NCBI RefSeq assembly: GCF_000258175.1
Contig: NZ_JH636049.1
Coordinates: 3,945,482-4,009,481, forward strand
Length of the DNA stretch: 64,000 nt
Source of the DNA: Saccharomonospora xinjiangensis XJ-54
Lineage (GTDB): Bacteria; Actinomycetota; Actinomycetes; Mycobacteriales; Pseudonocardiaceae
Reading direction: 5' to 3'
The notes below the pieces were generated by a model. It saw only the letters and a list, made by a program, of their open reading frames with translations. It had not been told where the DNA came from and did no database searches. A program made the position numbers and the translations under genes. This document shows, piece by piece, positions 13,456 through 22,911 of the stretch. Every line of letters begins with the position of its first letter. Positions within the stretch are counted from its first letter, which is position 1.

Positions 13456-14463
13456 GTGTCCGTGACCCACTCCGCCTTCGACCCACTGGCCACCGTCGAG
13501 GAGGTCCGCGTCTATGCCATCGCGATGCGGACGCGGTTCCGTGGCATCACCGTGCGGGAGGGCATGCTGCTGCGCGGGCCGACCGGGTGGGGAGAGTTCT
13601 GCCCGTTCGACGACTATCCCGACGCCGGTGCCGTGCCGTGGCTCGCGGCGGCCGTCGAGCAGTGCACGGGGCACTGGCCCGCTCCGGTGCGTGATCGCGT
13701 GCCGGTGAACTGCACTGTCCCCGCCGTCGCTCCCGACGTGGCTCACGAGATCGTCGCGCGGTCCGGATGCCGCACGGCGAAGGTCAAGGTCGCCGACCGG
13801 CCCGGCTCGCTCGCCGAGGACCAGGCCAGGGTCGAAGCCGTGCGCTCGGCGCTCGGGCCTGGTGGCGCGATCCGGGTTGACGCCAACGGTGCGTGGGACG
13901 TCGAGTCGGCTGTGCGCCACATCAGAGTGCTGGATCGCTCGGCAGGCGGCCTCGAATACGTGGAACAGCCCTGCCCCACCGTGCCCGAACTCGCGCAGGT
14001 GAGGCGGCGGGTGAACGTGCGCATCGCCGCCGACGAGTCGATCCGCAGGGCCGACGACCCCCTCAGGGTCGCCGTGGCCGAGGCCGCCGACGTCGCCGTG
14101 CTCAAGTGCCTGCCACTGGGCGGGGTGCATCGCGCTCTCCAGGTCGCCGAGGCGTGTGGCCTGCCCTGCGTCGTCTCGTCGGCGCTGGAGACAAGCGTGG
14201 GACTCGCGGCCGAGGTCGCTCTGGCCGCGGCGCTTCCCGAACTCCCGTTCGCGTGTGGCCTCGGCACACTGTCGTTGCTGGACGGCGACGTGGTTCCCGC
14301 GTCGGCGGCGTTGCGGCCCGTTGACGGGTTCGTGCCGGTGCCCGCCGCGAAGCCGGTGCCCGATCCCGCGCTCGTTGACGCCCACGCTCCCATCGACCCG
14401 GTCGAGGTGGCTCGCTGGCTGGCGCGCCTGGCGCGGGTCGGCGCGTTGCTTCAACGACGCTGA
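13456..14463 (+). CDS. menC: o-Succinylbenzoate synthase
   Basis: MenC dehydrates SHCHC to o-succinylbenzoate in menaquinone synthesis. The 335-aa protein shows the enolase-superfamily residues: KVK (K109, K111), metal ligands D142 (RVDANGAW), E170 (EYVEQPC) and D193 (IAADES), and the second-side lysine K217 (VLKCLPLGG). It begins at GTG 13456 only five nt after ftsK and is probably co-transcribed with it. No other menaquinone gene is in the window. Its last 13 bases overlap the 3' end of argA on the other strand. Confidence 0.93.
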   Translation: MSVTHSAFDPLATVEEVRVYAIAMRTRFRGITVREGMLLRGPTGWGEFCPFDDYPDAGAVPWLAAAVEQCTGHWPAPVRDRVPVNCTVPAVAPDVAHEIVARSGCRTAKVKVADRPGSLAEDQARVEAVRSALGPGGAIRVDANGAWDVESAVRHIRVLDRSAGGLEYVEQPCPTVPELAQVRRRVNVRIAADESIRRADDPLRVAVAEAADVAVLKCLPLGGVHRALQVAEACGLPCVVSSALETSVGLAAEVALAAALPELPFACGLGTLSLLDGDVVPASAALRPVDGFVPVPAAKPVPDPALVDAHAPIDPVEVARWLARLARVGALLQRR

Positions 14464-15020
14464 GTGTCGTGCGCGTCCTCGCCGCAGGGGCGGGCAGTGT
14501 CGGTGGTGTCGGTGGTGTCGGTGGTGAGGTGCAGCAGCATGCGCGTGTTGCCGAGCGTGTTGGGCTTCACGAACGGAAGATCGAGGAACTCGGCCACACC
14601 GGTGTCGGCCGAACGGCGCATCTCCGCGTAGACCTCAGCGGGCACGGGGGTGCCGGTGATCTCGGTGAACCCGTGCCTCGCGAAGAATTCGGTCTCGAAG
14701 GTGAGCACGAACAGCCGTCGCAGCCCCAGTTCGGCCGCGAGGTCGATGAGCCGTTCCACCAGAGCGTGCCCGATTCCCCTGCCCCGCACCGACCGGTCAA
14801 CCGTCACCGTGCGGATCTCGGCGAGGTCCTCCCACATCACGTGCAGCGCCCCGCACCCGACGACGGTGCCTTCGACCTCGGCCACCCAGAATTCCTGCAC
14901 GTCCTCGTAGAGGGTGATCAGATTTTTCTCCAGCAGCACCCGCCCCGCGTCGGAGTCAACCAACCGCTTGATTGCGCGCACATCGGCGATGCGGGCGCGC
15001 CGGATCAGGGGTGCTTGCAC
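14451..15020 (-). CDS. argA: Amino-acid N-acetyltransferase (N-acetylglutamate synthase, GNAT type)
   Basis: A single-domain GNAT enzyme of 189 aa resembling M. tuberculosis Rv2747, which acetylates glutamate or glutamine at the entry to arginine synthesis. The acetyl-CoA loop is VDRSVRGRGIGHALVERL. The family-specific 'RRARIADVRAIKRLVDS' start and 'FFARHGFTEI' are visible. GTG 15020 is preferred over TTG 15029 because a -10 box TAGCGT (plus 15029-15034) ends eight nt before it; TTG 15029 would fall inside that box. The tail encodes TTDTTDTTDT from a short DNA repeat (14498-14526). Its position beside ftsK and pgsA matches mycobacteria. Confidence 0.88.
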   Translation of the reverse strand: MQAPLIRRARIADVRAIKRLVDSDAGRVLLEKNLITLYEDVQEFWVAEVEGTVVGCGALHVMWEDLAEIRTVTVDRSVRGRGIGHALVERLIDLAAELGLRRLFVLTFETEFFARHGFTEITGTPVPAEVYAEMRRSADTGVAEFLDLPFVKPNTLGNTRMLLHLTTDTTDTTDTARPCGEDAHDTQRR

Positions 15021-15124
15021 AGACGTCAACGCTAGCGCGGGCGGAGAAGGGCAGGGACGGGGGTGCGGTCTCGGTGTGATCAGGGTGTGCTCGGACGCCG
15101 CCGGGTGCCGGTTACCCTGAACAG

Positions 15125-16567
15125 GTGTCTAGCGCCGAATCCTCGCCCCACCGCAGGGTCTCCCTCCTGACGCTCGGGTGTGCTCGCAACGAGGTCGATT
15201 CCGAGGAGCTCGCAGGTCGTCTCGTGGCCGGAGGATGGGAACTCAGCGACGACCCCGCCGCCAGCGACGTCGTCGTGGTGAACACCTGTGGCTTCGTCGA
15301 ACAGGCGAAGAAGGACTCGGTGGACACCCTGCTCGAGGCAGCGGACACGGGAGCGAAGGTCGTCGCCGTCGGGTGCATGGCCGAGCGGTACGGCAGGGAA
15401 CTCGCGCAGAACCTGCCGGAGGCCGAGGCCGTGCTCGGCTTCGACCACTATCCCCACCTGGCCGACCGGCTCGCCGACATCGCCGAGGGCAGGCGCGTCG
15501 AGTCGCACACACCGGCCGACCGCAGGACGCTGCTGCCGATCACCCCCGTCGAGCGGCAGGCCGCGGCGGAAGACGTGACGGTGCCGGGCCACGGGAGCTG
15601 GGGCCCGCGCGTCTTGCGGACCAGGCTCGACGATTCACCCGTCGCAGCGCTCAAGATCGCGTCGGGGTGTGACCGCCGCTGCTCGTTCTGCGCCATCCCG
15701 TCGTTCCGAGGTTCGTTCGTGTCACGCCATCCCGACGAGCTGGTCGCCGAGGCAGAGTGGCTCGCCTCCCAAGGCGTGCGGGAGCTGTTCCTCGTGAGCG
15801 AGAACTCGACGTCGTACGGCAAGGATCTCAGCCGTGACCTCGGGGGGACGCGGGCGCTGGAGCTGCTGCTGCCGAGGCTGGCCGCCGTCGAGGGCGTGGA
15901 ACGGGTGCGGGTTTCGTACCTCCAGCCCGCCGAGACCCGCCCCGATCTTGTCAAGGTCATCGCCACGACACCCGGTGTCGCCGACTACTTCGACCTGTCG
16001 TTCCAGCACTCCAGCGAGACGGTGCTGCGGCGCATGCGGCGGTTCGGCTCGACGGAGTCGTTCCTGGCACTGATCGAGCAGATCCGGTCCTACGCGCCGG
16101 AGGCGGGTATCCGTACCAACGTCATCGTCGGGTTTCCCGGTGAGACGGAGGAGGATCTGGCCGAGCTGGAACGGTTCCTCACCGAGGCACGGCTCGACGC
16201 GGTGGGTGTCTTCGGGTACTCCGACGAGGACGGCACCGAGGCCGAGACGTTCGACGGCAAGCTGGACCCCTCCGAGGTCACCGAGCGCGTCGGCAGGGTG
16301 TCGGCGCTGGTCGAGGAACTCACCGCGCAGCGGGCCGAGGACAGGATCGGTTCGGTGGTTGACGTGCTCGTCGAGTCGGTGGAGGAGGAGATCGTGGGCA
16401 GGGCGGCGCACCAGGCTCCCGAGGTGGACGGCGAGTGCGTCGTGCTCGGCGACCTCGACTGCGAGGCCGGCCAGCTGATCCGTTGCGAGGTCGTGGACAG
16501 CGCGGGTGTCGATCTGGTCGTGCGGCCCGCAGGGGCGGCGGCCGGTGCCCCGGACTCCACGACGTGA
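15125..16567 (+). CDS. rimO: Ribosomal protein S12 methylthiotransferase
   Basis: RimO adds a methylthio group to an aspartate of ribosomal protein S12. The 480-aa product has the three parts expected of the family. The N-terminal UPF0004 domain carries cluster cysteines ([28 protein letters not shown]). The radical-SAM motif is GCDRRCSFC (about 180-188). The C-terminal TRAM-like domain includes [22 protein letters not shown]. The start GTG 15125 lies six nt after TACCCT (15113-15118), so the mRNA is leaderless. The stop overlaps the GTG of pgsA. RimO rather than MiaB is inferred from the [15 protein letters not shown] and [15 protein letters not shown] segments. Confidence 0.93.
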   Translation: MSSAESSPHRRVSLLTLGCARNEVDSEELAGRLVAGGWELSDDPAASDVVVVNTCGFVEQAKKDSVDTLLEAADTGAKVVAVGCMAERYGRELAQNLPEAEAVLGFDHYPHLADRLADIAEGRRVESHTPADRRTLLPITPVERQAAAEDVTVPGHGSWGPRVLRTRLDDSPVAALKIASGCDRRCSFCAIPSFRGSFVSRHPDELVAEAEWLASQGVRELFLVSENSTSYGKDLSRDLGGTRALELLLPRLAAVEGVERVRVSYLQPAETRPDLVKVIATTPGVADYFDLSFQHSSETVLRRMRRFGSTESFLALIEQIRSYAPEAGIRTNVIVGFPGETEEDLAELERFLTEARLDAVGVFGYSDEDGTEAETFDGKLDPSEVTERVGRVSALVEELTAQRAEDRIGSVVDVLVESVEEEIVGRAAHQAPEVDGECVVLGDLDCEAGQLIRCEVVDSAGVDLVVRPAGAAAGAPDSTT

Positions 16568-17250
16568 CAGACGTGAGCGACGTGAGCACGGGCGGGGCAG
16601 GCGGGCAGGAAGCGGCACGGGGGCGAGGTTCGGGCAGCGCCGCACCGGATACGGTGCCGACGCTCAACGTGGCCAACGTGCTCACCGTGTTGCGCCTCGT
16701 GCTCGTTCCCGTGTTCGTCGTGACGCTGTTCGCAGGCGAGGTGTCCGGCGACGACGGCTCGGCCGCCCTCGCTGCATCGCCGTGGCGGTATGTCGCGACG
16801 GGCGTGTTCGCGCTCGCGGCTCTGACCGACCGGCTCGACGGGTGGGTGGCGCGCCGCTACGACCTGGTGACCAATTTCGGCAAGATCGTCGATCCCATCG
16901 CCGACAAGGCTTTGATCGGGGCCGCACTGCTGGGTTTGAGCGTGCTCGGTGAGCTGCCGTGGTGGTTCACCGGCGCGATCCTCGGCAGGGAGATCGCCGT
17001 CACGGGGCTGCGGTTCTGGGTGCTCCGGCACGGCGTCATCCCCGCGAGCAAGGGCGGCAAGGCGAAGACGTTGGCCCAGGTCGCGGCCATCGGCGTGGTG
17101 CTGCTCCCGCTTCCCGTGGAGGCCGATCCCGCCGAGTGGGTTCTGCTGGGTGTCGCCCTCGTCCTCACCGTCGGCACCGGCGTTGACTATCTCGTGAGGG
17201 CGTTGCGCCTGAGGGCGGTCGCCCGTCAGGGGCCCGTGGAGGTGGAGTGA
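16564..17250 (+). CDS. pgsA: CDP-diacylglycerol-glycerol-3-phosphate 3-phosphatidyltransferase
   Basis: A 228-aa integral membrane enzyme that makes phosphatidylglycerol phosphate. The CDP-alcohol phosphotransferase motif is complete: [26 protein letters not shown], that is DxxDG, AR, G, D, D in the correct spacing. Several hydrophobic spans follow. The first 35 residues are Gly/Ala/Ser-rich and probably disordered. GTG 16564 overlaps the rimO stop (GTGA); GTG 16573 is an alternative. It is the second of three overlapping genes rimO-pgsA-cinA, and M. tuberculosis pgsA3 has the same neighbours. Confidence 0.93.
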   Translation: MTDVSDVSTGGAGGQEAARGRGSGSAAPDTVPTLNVANVLTVLRLVLVPVFVVTLFAGEVSGDDGSAALAASPWRYVATGVFALAALTDRLDGWVARRYDLVTNFGKIVDPIADKALIGAALLGLSVLGELPWWFTGAILGREIAVTGLRFWVLRHGVIPASKGGKAKTLAQVAAIGVVLLPLPVEADPAEWVLLGVALVLTVGTGVDYLVRALRLRAVARQGPVEVE

Positions 17251-17741
17251 GCGCGCAGGACGGCCCCGCCCGCGCCGACGAGCACGCCGGGTGGCTGGTG
17301 GCCGAGCTGACCCGCCTGCGGCAGACGGTGGCCACGGCCGAGTCACTCACGGCGGGGCTGGTGTGCGCGACGATCACGCGCGTACCGGGGGCGAGCGCGG
17401 TGCTCCGTGGTGGACTCGTGGTCTACGCCACCGATCTCAAGCACAGCCTCGCGGGCGTGGACAGCCGCCTTCTCGCCGAGCACGGCGCCGTGCATCCCGA
17501 GGTCGCGGCGCAGCTTGCCGAGGGGGCTCTTCATCGGTGCGGCGCGGACTGGGGTCTCGGCCTCACTGGCGTCGCGGGGCCGGAACCCCAGGACGGTGCC
17601 GAGCCCGGCACCGTGTACGTGGCGCTGGCCGGACCCGGTGTGCGGGTGGTGCGGACCTTGCACCTGCCGGGCGGCAGGGAAGAGGTGCGAGCGGGATCGG
17701 TGACGTGTGCTCTCGCGCTGCTCCGGGAACACATGCGGTAA
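17247..17741 (+). CDS. CinA C-terminal-domain protein (nicotinamide-nucleotide amidase type)
   Basis: A 164-aa protein equal to the C-terminal CinA/PncC domain, without the N-terminal molybdopterin-binding half of full-length CinA. Motifs seen are TAESLTAGLVCATITRVPGAS, GLVVYATDLK and GLTGVAGPEPQDGAEPGTVYVAL. Family members deamidate nicotinamide mononucleotide to the acid form, recycling pyridine nucleotide. GTG 17247 overlaps the pgsA stop (GTGA). Its location directly before clgR is conserved in actinobacteria. Confidence 0.92.
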   Translation: MSAQDGPARADEHAGWLVAELTRLRQTVATAESLTAGLVCATITRVPGASAVLRGGLVVYATDLKHSLAGVDSRLLAEHGAVHPEVAAQLAEGALHRCGADWGLGLTGVAGPEPQDGAEPGTVYVALAGPGVRVVRTLHLPGGREEVRAGSVTCALALLREHMR

Positions 17742-17747
17742 CTATCT

Positions 17748-17766
17748 CGTTCGCTGTGGGCGGACG
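17748..17766 (+). promoter_or_regulatory. Candidate ClgR operator upstream of clgR
   Basis: CGTTCGC, five nt, GCGGACG forms an inverted repeat with one mismatch and fits the published Streptomyces ClgR pattern (GTTCGC, five nt, GCG). It lies 71 nt upstream of ATG 17837, just past the cinA stop. Autoregulation of clgR is known in related genera; binding here is inference. A second GTTCGCGG follows at 17765-17772. Confidence 0.5.
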
Positions 17767-17836
17767 TTCGCGGTGTATGCCTGCGTTTCGTCGCACTGGC
17801 TCGGTACCGTGGACGTAGTTGGAAGGGAGGCGCGTG

Positions 17837-18304
17837 ATGACCGTGCTGTTGCGTGAGGCGATCGGTGATCGGCTCCGTCATGCCCGCACCACCAAGCGCC
17901 GGACGCTGCGCGACATCTCCCGCGCCGCCAAGGTGAGCCTTGGGTACCTGTCCGAGGTCGAGCGAGGGCAGAAGGAGGCGTCCAGTGAGCTGCTCGCCTC
18001 GATCTGCGAGGCGCTCGAACTCCCGCTGAGCGAACTGCTGCGCAATGTCGCCGCCGACGTCTCGGCGCTCGACAGGGTCGATGCGGCAGTGGAGCCCACC
18101 GCCGGCGAACTCGCCGCCGTGAGGGATGCGGAGGGCCGCGAGGAGCGGGCAAGCGAGGACAGGGTGAAGGCAGGCGAACGCGGTTTCGAAGGCGGCCGTC
18201 TTGTCTCGGGCCGCAAGGGCAACGAGCTGGCGGACCTCCGCCTCTCGCCGGCGCTGCGGACCACGATCCACGCACCCAAGGCGAAGGCTGTGCTGGCCGC
18301 GTGA
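17837..18304 (+). CDS. clgR: XRE-family stress regulator ClgR
   Basis: ClgR activates clp protease genes and, in mycobacteria, the psp envelope-stress genes. The 155-aa protein has an N-terminal helix-turn-helix: [56 protein letters not shown] (about 5-60). An acidic and basic middle part and a conserved C-terminal segment follow. It ends ...KAVLAA; a two-alanine C-terminus is the ClpP degron of Streptomyces ClgR. ATG 17837 has GGAAGGGAGG at 17821-17830, six nt upstream. It sits between cinA and pspA, as Rv2745c does. Confidence 0.93.
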   Translation: MTVLLREAIGDRLRHARTTKRRTLRDISRAAKVSLGYLSEVERGQKEASSELLASICEALELPLSELLRNVAADVSALDRVDAAVEPTAGELAAVRDAEGREERASEDRVKAGERGFEGGRLVSGRKGNELADLRLSPALRTTIHAPKAKAVLAA

Positions 18305-18311
18305 GTGGGGC

Positions 18312-18341
18312 CCGTTCGGTGACGGCCACGTCACCGAACGG
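18312..18341 (+). terminator. Hairpin terminator after clgR
   Basis: A perfect 12-bp inverted repeat, CCGTTCGGTGAC / GTCACCGAACGG, with a six-nt loop, begins eight nt after the clgR stop. There is no long T-run, which is usual for actinomycete terminators. It separates clgR from pspA, so pspA probably has its own promoter. About 200 nt without a gene follow; within them GGAAC (18414), 17 nt, GTGTC (18436) resembles an ECF-sigma promoter, weakly supported. Confidence 0.7.
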
Positions 18342-18545
18342 CTTCAGCACGGTCAGGGGTATCCCTGAATTCACCGGGGTCGCCTGGAACGGCGGCGTCC
18401 GACCTGACACGATGGAACTCACACACGGGGATCACGTGTCCGGGGAGCGGGCGGCGCGCGTCGCGCCGGGGCGCCGACGCCGACCGGGCAGCGCGGCTCC
18501 CGCGACTGTGTGCAACTGTGGGACGCGAGAAAGCAGGCGGAGGAG

Positions 18546-19394
18546 ATGGCCAACCCTTTCGTGAAGTTCTGGAAGTACCTGATGGCGGCGTTCTCGTCCA
18601 AGGTTGACGAGCATGCCGATCCGAAGGTGCAGATCCAGCAGGCCATCGAGGAGGCACAGCGGAACCACCAGGCCCTGTCCCAGCAGGCCGCCTCGGTGAT
18701 CGGTAACCAGCGGCAGCTGGAGATGAAGCTCAACCGGCAGCTCGGAGAGGTCGAGAAGCTGCAGGCCTCCACTCGCCAGGCGCTGACGCTCGCCGACGAG
18801 GCAAGGGCGAAGGGCGACGAGAAGAAGGCTCAGGAGTTCGAGACCGCCGCTGAGGGCTTCGCCGCGCAGCTCGTGACGGCCGAGCAGGCCATCGAGGACC
18901 TGAAGACGCTGCACGACCAGGCGTTGCAGGCGGCCGAACAGGCGAAGCAGGCCGTCGAGCGCAACGCCAGCATGCTCCAGCAGAAGCTGGCCGAGCGCAC
19001 GAAGCTGCTGTCTCAGCTTGAGCAGGCCAAGATGCAGGAGCAGGTGTCGGCCTCGCTCACCCAGATGACCGAACTCGCGGCGCCGGGCAACACGCCGTCG
19101 CTCGACGAGATCCGCGACAAGATCGAGAAGCGGTACACCACGGCGCTCGGGTCCGCGGAGCTCGCTCAGAACTCCGTGCAGGGCAGGATGCTGGAGGTGC
19201 AGCACTCCACGACGCAGCTCGCGGGTCACAACCGGCTCGAACAGATCAGGGCGTCGATGAAGGGCGAATCGGTCGCGCAGGTGACCGGCGGCGAGTCCGC
19301 GGGCAGCGGTGCTCAGGCGTCCTCGGCCACCTCGGATGTCCAGCGTGAGATCCAGGCCAGGGTCGAGGCGGAGCGGCAGAAGAACCAGGCGTGA
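18546..19394 (+). CDS. pspA: Phage shock protein A (PspA/35-kDa antigen family)
   Basis: A 282-aa ESCRT-III-related membrane-stress protein. It begins [20 protein letters not shown], the amphipathic membrane-binding helix. Residues 30-220 are a long heptad-type coiled coil rich in Ala, Gln and Glu. The segments [27 protein letters not shown] and [15 protein letters not shown] match Rv2744c closely. The start ATG 18546 overlaps a purine-rich GGAGGAG; an upstream GTG at 18510 would add 12 residues not found in the family. It is followed by the pspM-like membrane gene, mirroring mycobacteria. Confidence 0.95.
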   Translation: MANPFVKFWKYLMAAFSSKVDEHADPKVQIQQAIEEAQRNHQALSQQAASVIGNQRQLEMKLNRQLGEVEKLQASTRQALTLADEARAKGDEKKAQEFETAAEGFAAQLVTAEQAIEDLKTLHDQALQAAEQAKQAVERNASMLQQKLAERTKLLSQLEQAKMQEQVSASLTQMTELAAPGNTPSLDEIRDKIEKRYTTALGSAELAQNSVQGRMLEVQHSTTQLAGHNRLEQIRASMKGESVAQVTGGESAGSGAQASSATSDVQREIQARVEAERQKNQA

Positions 19395-19422
19395 CCGGAG
19401 CAGCATCCATGCGGGGGTGACC

Positions 19423-20346
19423 GTGGCGGGCGGACAGAACGAGCGCTTCGGGAAGTTCGACAAGCACGTGCAGCGTCTGCCCGACTACGCACAGCGCGCG
19501 GGCCGGGTGATGCGCGCGTACGCCGAGAGCAAGGCCGAGCGGCAGTCCGGTGCGACGGCCGCCGGCGACGGGTCACCCTCACGCCAGGTCGGGGCCGCCG
19601 TTCCTCCTGTGGTCGCCGAGGTCCGCGACAAGTGGGTTCGCTGGAACGATCCGGCGGCCAAACACGAACGTCGCAAACGGCGCACCTCCCGTGCCCTGAC
19701 GCTGTGGATCATCCTGTCGCTGCTGTCGGTGCTGTACGCGGTGGTCGGCTACGCGGGCATCACAGGGGGAATCGGCGGGTGGCAGGGCGCGTTCAGCGGG
19801 CTGGTGGGAACGGTGATCTTCACTGTTTTCGGCGTGCGTTCGGGGATACGCCTCTACCGGCTGAGCAGGACGACGGTGGTGCCGGCCCCGAGACCGCCCG
19901 TGCTACCGCGTACCGGGTCGGCGGCCCGGCAACCCATGGAGCGGCTGGCACGCAGCGAGGCATCACTGACGGACCTGCTCGCGCAGCTGTCCGCTTCCGC
20001 TGATCATGGGACCGCGCCCGTGCCAGCGTTGTCGGTGGAACAGACCCGGGCCACCGCTGCGGAGGCGGCCACGGCGCTGCGGGCACTCGCCGCGCGGATC
20101 GAGTCGGTCGAGCGGGCGAAGATGTCCGCTCCGGCGGGGGAACAACCCGCGCTCGACACGGCGATCGCGAGTCTGCGAGCGCAGCTCGACGACGGCGTCG
20201 AGGAGTACGGCGCCCTCGTCGCCGCGGCGGGAAGAGCCGTCGCCGCCTCCAGCGGAGGCGTCTCCCAGGCGAAGGACGCGCTCACCGACGCCACCGACCG
20301 CCTCGCTGGCCTGGCGTCGGCTCTGCGTGATCTGTCGTCGCGATGA
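19423..20346 (+). CDS. PspM-like membrane protein
   Basis: A 307-aa protein that begins GGQNERFGKFDKHVQRLPDYAQRAGRV after a short leader. Two adjacent membrane spans (about 90-145; ALTLWIILSLLSVLYAVVGY and the stretch ending VGTVIFTVFGV) are followed by a long Ala/Arg-rich helical cytoplasmic part. Position and layout match M. tuberculosis Rv2743c (PspM), which binds PspA and the membrane. GTG 19423 is chosen because GGGGGTGA (19413-19420) lies upstream at a fitting distance; GTG 19417 is possible. The gene begins 28 nt after pspA, so they are one operon. Confidence 0.8.
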   Translation: MAGGQNERFGKFDKHVQRLPDYAQRAGRVMRAYAESKAERQSGATAAGDGSPSRQVGAAVPPVVAEVRDKWVRWNDPAAKHERRKRRTSRALTLWIILSLLSVLYAVVGYAGITGGIGGWQGAFSGLVGTVIFTVFGVRSGIRLYRLSRTTVVPAPRPPVLPRTGSAARQPMERLARSEASLTDLLAQLSASADHGTAPVPALSVEQTRATAAEAATALRALAARIESVERAKMSAPAGEQPALDTAIASLRAQLDDGVEEYGALVAAAGRAVAASSGGVSQAKDALTDATDRLAGLASALRDLSSR

Positions 20347-20433
20347 CGGCGTCGGCTGCAGTGCTGTCCGGTTGACCGGCTGTCGCGCCGGGTAGGTACT
20401 ACGCGCCAGACTCTGTCAGGAAAGGACAGCGGC

Positions 20434-21813
20434 GTGAACCTGTTCCTGTTCGACGACGACACGGTCCCGCTTCCTCCCGTCACCACCAGCCAGGCCGTTC
20501 AGCGTGTGTTGTCGGTGTTCGACGCGCTCGCTCGTGGCCTCGGTCCCGCTCCTCCGGTGCGGTTGAGGTGCAGGGAGGACGTCCTCATGGACGCCAAGGC
20601 CGTGGACGAGCGGGTCAGGGCAGGGGAGCGGATGTCGTTGGTGGGCATCCTCGTCGCCGCACCGGAGGTGCCCGTGGTCGCGGAGAGGCTGGCGCAGGCA
20701 GGCGCGGTCGTCGCGGGGCACACGGTTCCTGGCGCGCCGTCGCCGGGCAGTGAGGTGCGGCTGGAGACGCTCAGCAAGCTCGACGCGCTGCTGGTGACCG
20801 AGCCACCGGCTTCCTGCCGTGGCGTGGTGGGTTTCGTGCCGACGCGGGGATTGCTGCCTGCGAGCGGCTCAGGAATCACCACGGTGCTGGCGCGGGACGC
20901 GGCGGTCGCCCAGCGGGTCGCTGCCGCGGTCACGGGCCCCGATCCGCGGACGACCTCGGCGGGGTTCAGCAGACACTGGCCCGACTCGGTACGGCTGAGT
21001 GCCGGTGAGCACCCGCGTATCGCGGTGCCGGATCGCGCGTTCCTCGCCGAGCTGGGCAGGGTGGAGGCGGCAAGGCTTGCCGCGACGGCCGACACGCTGA
21101 GCGTGGCGGGGGCAACGACGCACGAGGTGGAGCTTCACGGCGCGGGCGGGCTGTGCCGCAAGCGCGCCGCGGTCGCGCTCGGCGACCATGAAGCGCTCCT
21201 GTTGCCGCTCGGCACGGGTCTGTGCTCGCTCACCCGCCTCGCCACCCGGCTCGACACCGCCGCCGTCCTTCTCCCCACCCGCGACGGGGGAGGTGTGGGT
21301 CTGCTGGCCAAGCCCTTCGACGACCAGGTCGTCCTCGACCTCGCGGGGCTGCTCACCGGGTCGCAGGCTTCAACGCCGTACCCGGATGTGGGGGTGCGGC
21401 TCATCGCCTTCGGCTCGTATCTGCGGGGGCAGCCTCGTGCGGCCGATCTGGAACGCGTGGGCGCGCGGTTCACCGGCTTCGCGACCACGTCACGCCACTA
21501 CCGCCTGCTGCTGATCGAGCACGACCCACCGGAGGCCGGTGTGGTGCCCGCGAACCGGCCGTCGGAGGGAGGGCCGCTGGTGGGCGAGGAGTGGCTGCTG
21601 TCGCCCGCTGCTCTCGGGGAGTTCGTCGCGCGTCTGCCTTCGCCGATGCGCCTCGGCACCGTGGAGCTGGCCGACGGGACGAGCGCGCCCGCGATCCTGT
21701 GCGATCCCTCGGTGGCCGAGCGGAGTGTTGATCTCACCGCCTGGGAGTGCTGGCGTGCCTACCTGCGCCACCTCAGCGCGGTACGACCCGTCGCCGCGCG
21801 AGCCGGGAGTTGA
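20434..21813 (+). CDS. Degenerate amidase / allophanate-hydrolase-like protein
   Basis: A 459-aa protein. Residues about 315-455 match the C-terminal domain of allophanate hydrolase (AtzF/DUR1): [57 protein letters not shown], and a [12 protein letters not shown] end. The N-terminal half keeps scattered amidase-signature scaffold ([45 protein letters not shown]). It lacks the Lys in VKDN and the whole Gly/Ser-rich GGSSGGS block of the Lys-Ser-Ser triad, so amide hydrolysis is unlikely. GTG 20434 has AGGAAAGGA upstream. Its 3' end overlaps pyrD on the other strand by 41 nt. Function is unknown. Confidence 0.75.
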   Translation: MNLFLFDDDTVPLPPVTTSQAVQRVLSVFDALARGLGPAPPVRLRCREDVLMDAKAVDERVRAGERMSLVGILVAAPEVPVVAERLAQAGAVVAGHTVPGAPSPGSEVRLETLSKLDALLVTEPPASCRGVVGFVPTRGLLPASGSGITTVLARDAAVAQRVAAAVTGPDPRTTSAGFSRHWPDSVRLSAGEHPRIAVPDRAFLAELGRVEAARLAATADTLSVAGATTHEVELHGAGGLCRKRAAVALGDHEALLLPLGTGLCSLTRLATRLDTAAVLLPTRDGGGVGLLAKPFDDQVVLDLAGLLTGSQASTPYPDVGVRLIAFGSYLRGQPRAADLERVGARFTGFATTSRHYRLLLIEHDPPEAGVVPANRPSEGGPLVGEEWLLSPAALGEFVARLPSPMRLGTVELADGTSAPAILCDPSVAERSVDLTAWECWRAYLRHLSAVRPVAARAGS

Positions 21814-22837
21814 TCCGCCGCACCACGCCGGGGCCGTGCAGGGCGAAGGCGCTGTAGAGCTGGAGCAGGCTCGCGCCCGCGTCGAGCATCCGGAGCGCGT
21901 CGTCGGGCCCGCCGATCCCCCCGACGCCGATGATCGGCAGCGTGTCGCCTGCCTGATCGTGCACGAAACGCACGACCTCCACCGAACGCGCGGCGAGCGG
22001 CCGCCCGGAAAGGCCGCCCTGTTCGGAGACGAACCGTGCGTCCTCAGGCGCGAGGCCGTCCCTGGACAGGGTGGTGTTGGTGGCGATCACGCCGGCGACC
22101 TCGTGTTCGAGGCAGACGTCGAGGAGTTCGGCGATCGCGTCGAAGGTGAGGTCGGGGGCCACCTTGACCAGCAGCGGAACCGGGCCGCGCCCGCTCGCCG
22201 CCGCGAGGTCGCGCGAGGTACGGGACAGTTCGGCCAGTAGTTCGGTGAGCGCACCGCGGTCCTGGAGCGAGCGCAACCCTGGCGTGTTCGGGGAGCTGAC
22301 GTTGACCGCGACGTAGTCGGCGTGCGGGTAGAGGGTCACCAGCGATTCCCGGTAGTCGGAGATCGCGTTCTCGACAGGGGTGACCTTGGACTTGCCGATG
22401 CTGATGCCGATCGGCACGTCGGGGGTTCCCGTGGTGGCGAGCCGCCGGGCGAGCGCGGCCGCACCGGCGTTGTTGAAACCCATGCGGTTGAGCACGGCGT
22501 CACTGGCTTCGAGTGTGAACAGCCTCGGTTTGGGGTTTCCCGGCTGTGCGTGGCGCGTGACGGTGCCCACCTCGACGAACCCGAATCCGAGCGCGGACCA
22601 GGCGTTCAGCGCGCGACCGTCCTTGTCCATGCCCGCGGCCAGTCCCAACCGGTTCGGAAAACGGATGCCGAACACGGTGCACGGGTCGTCGATCCGGTAG
22701 TACCGGCGCAGCGCGGTGGTGAGTGGACCGGCCGCGCTCATCCTGGCCAGCACGCGCACCGTGCGCTCGTGCACGGTTTCGGCGTCCAGCCGGTTGAGGC
22801 GATACAGGGTGGGGCGGACGATCCTGTCGAAAAGCAC
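21773..22837 (-). CDS. pyrD: Dihydroorotate dehydrogenase (quinone), class 2
   Basis: PyrD oxidises dihydroorotate to orotate at the membrane, passing electrons to quinone. The 354-aa length and N-terminal helix ([27 protein letters not shown]) are those of class 2. FMN-binding and active-site motifs are [28 protein letters not shown] (catalytic Ser), [16 protein letters not shown] and [12 protein letters not shown]. It is preceded on the same strand by a leader with a peptide ORF and hairpins, so it is probably attenuated. Its 3' end overlaps the amidase-like gene tail to tail. Confidence 0.96.
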   Translation of the reverse strand: MLFDRIVRPTLYRLNRLDAETVHERTVRVLARMSAAGPLTTALRRYYRIDDPCTVFGIRFPNRLGLAAGMDKDGRALNAWSALGFGFVEVGTVTRHAQPGNPKPRLFTLEASDAVLNRMGFNNAGAAALARRLATTGTPDVPIGISIGKSKVTPVENAISDYRESLVTLYPHADYVAVNVSSPNTPGLRSLQDRGALTELLAELSRTSRDLAAASGRGPVPLLVKVAPDLTFDAIAELLDVCLEHEVAGVIATNTTLSRDGLAPEDARFVSEQGGLSGRPLAARSVEVVRFVHDQAGDTLPIIGVGGIGGPDDALRMLDAGASLLQLYSAFALHGPGVVRRINSRLARRRVVPR

Positions 22838-22911
22838 GGCACCCAGTATCCGTCATGGGGGCCGGTGTTCCCGCCGCAGGTGGGCGGCCGGAGGAGCGGG
22901 CCGATGACCGC

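Noticed and set aside
14498..14526. Short GGTGTC repeat as a regulatory element
   Set aside because: It is the antisense of in-frame TTD codons at the 3' end of argA and is explained by coding sequence.
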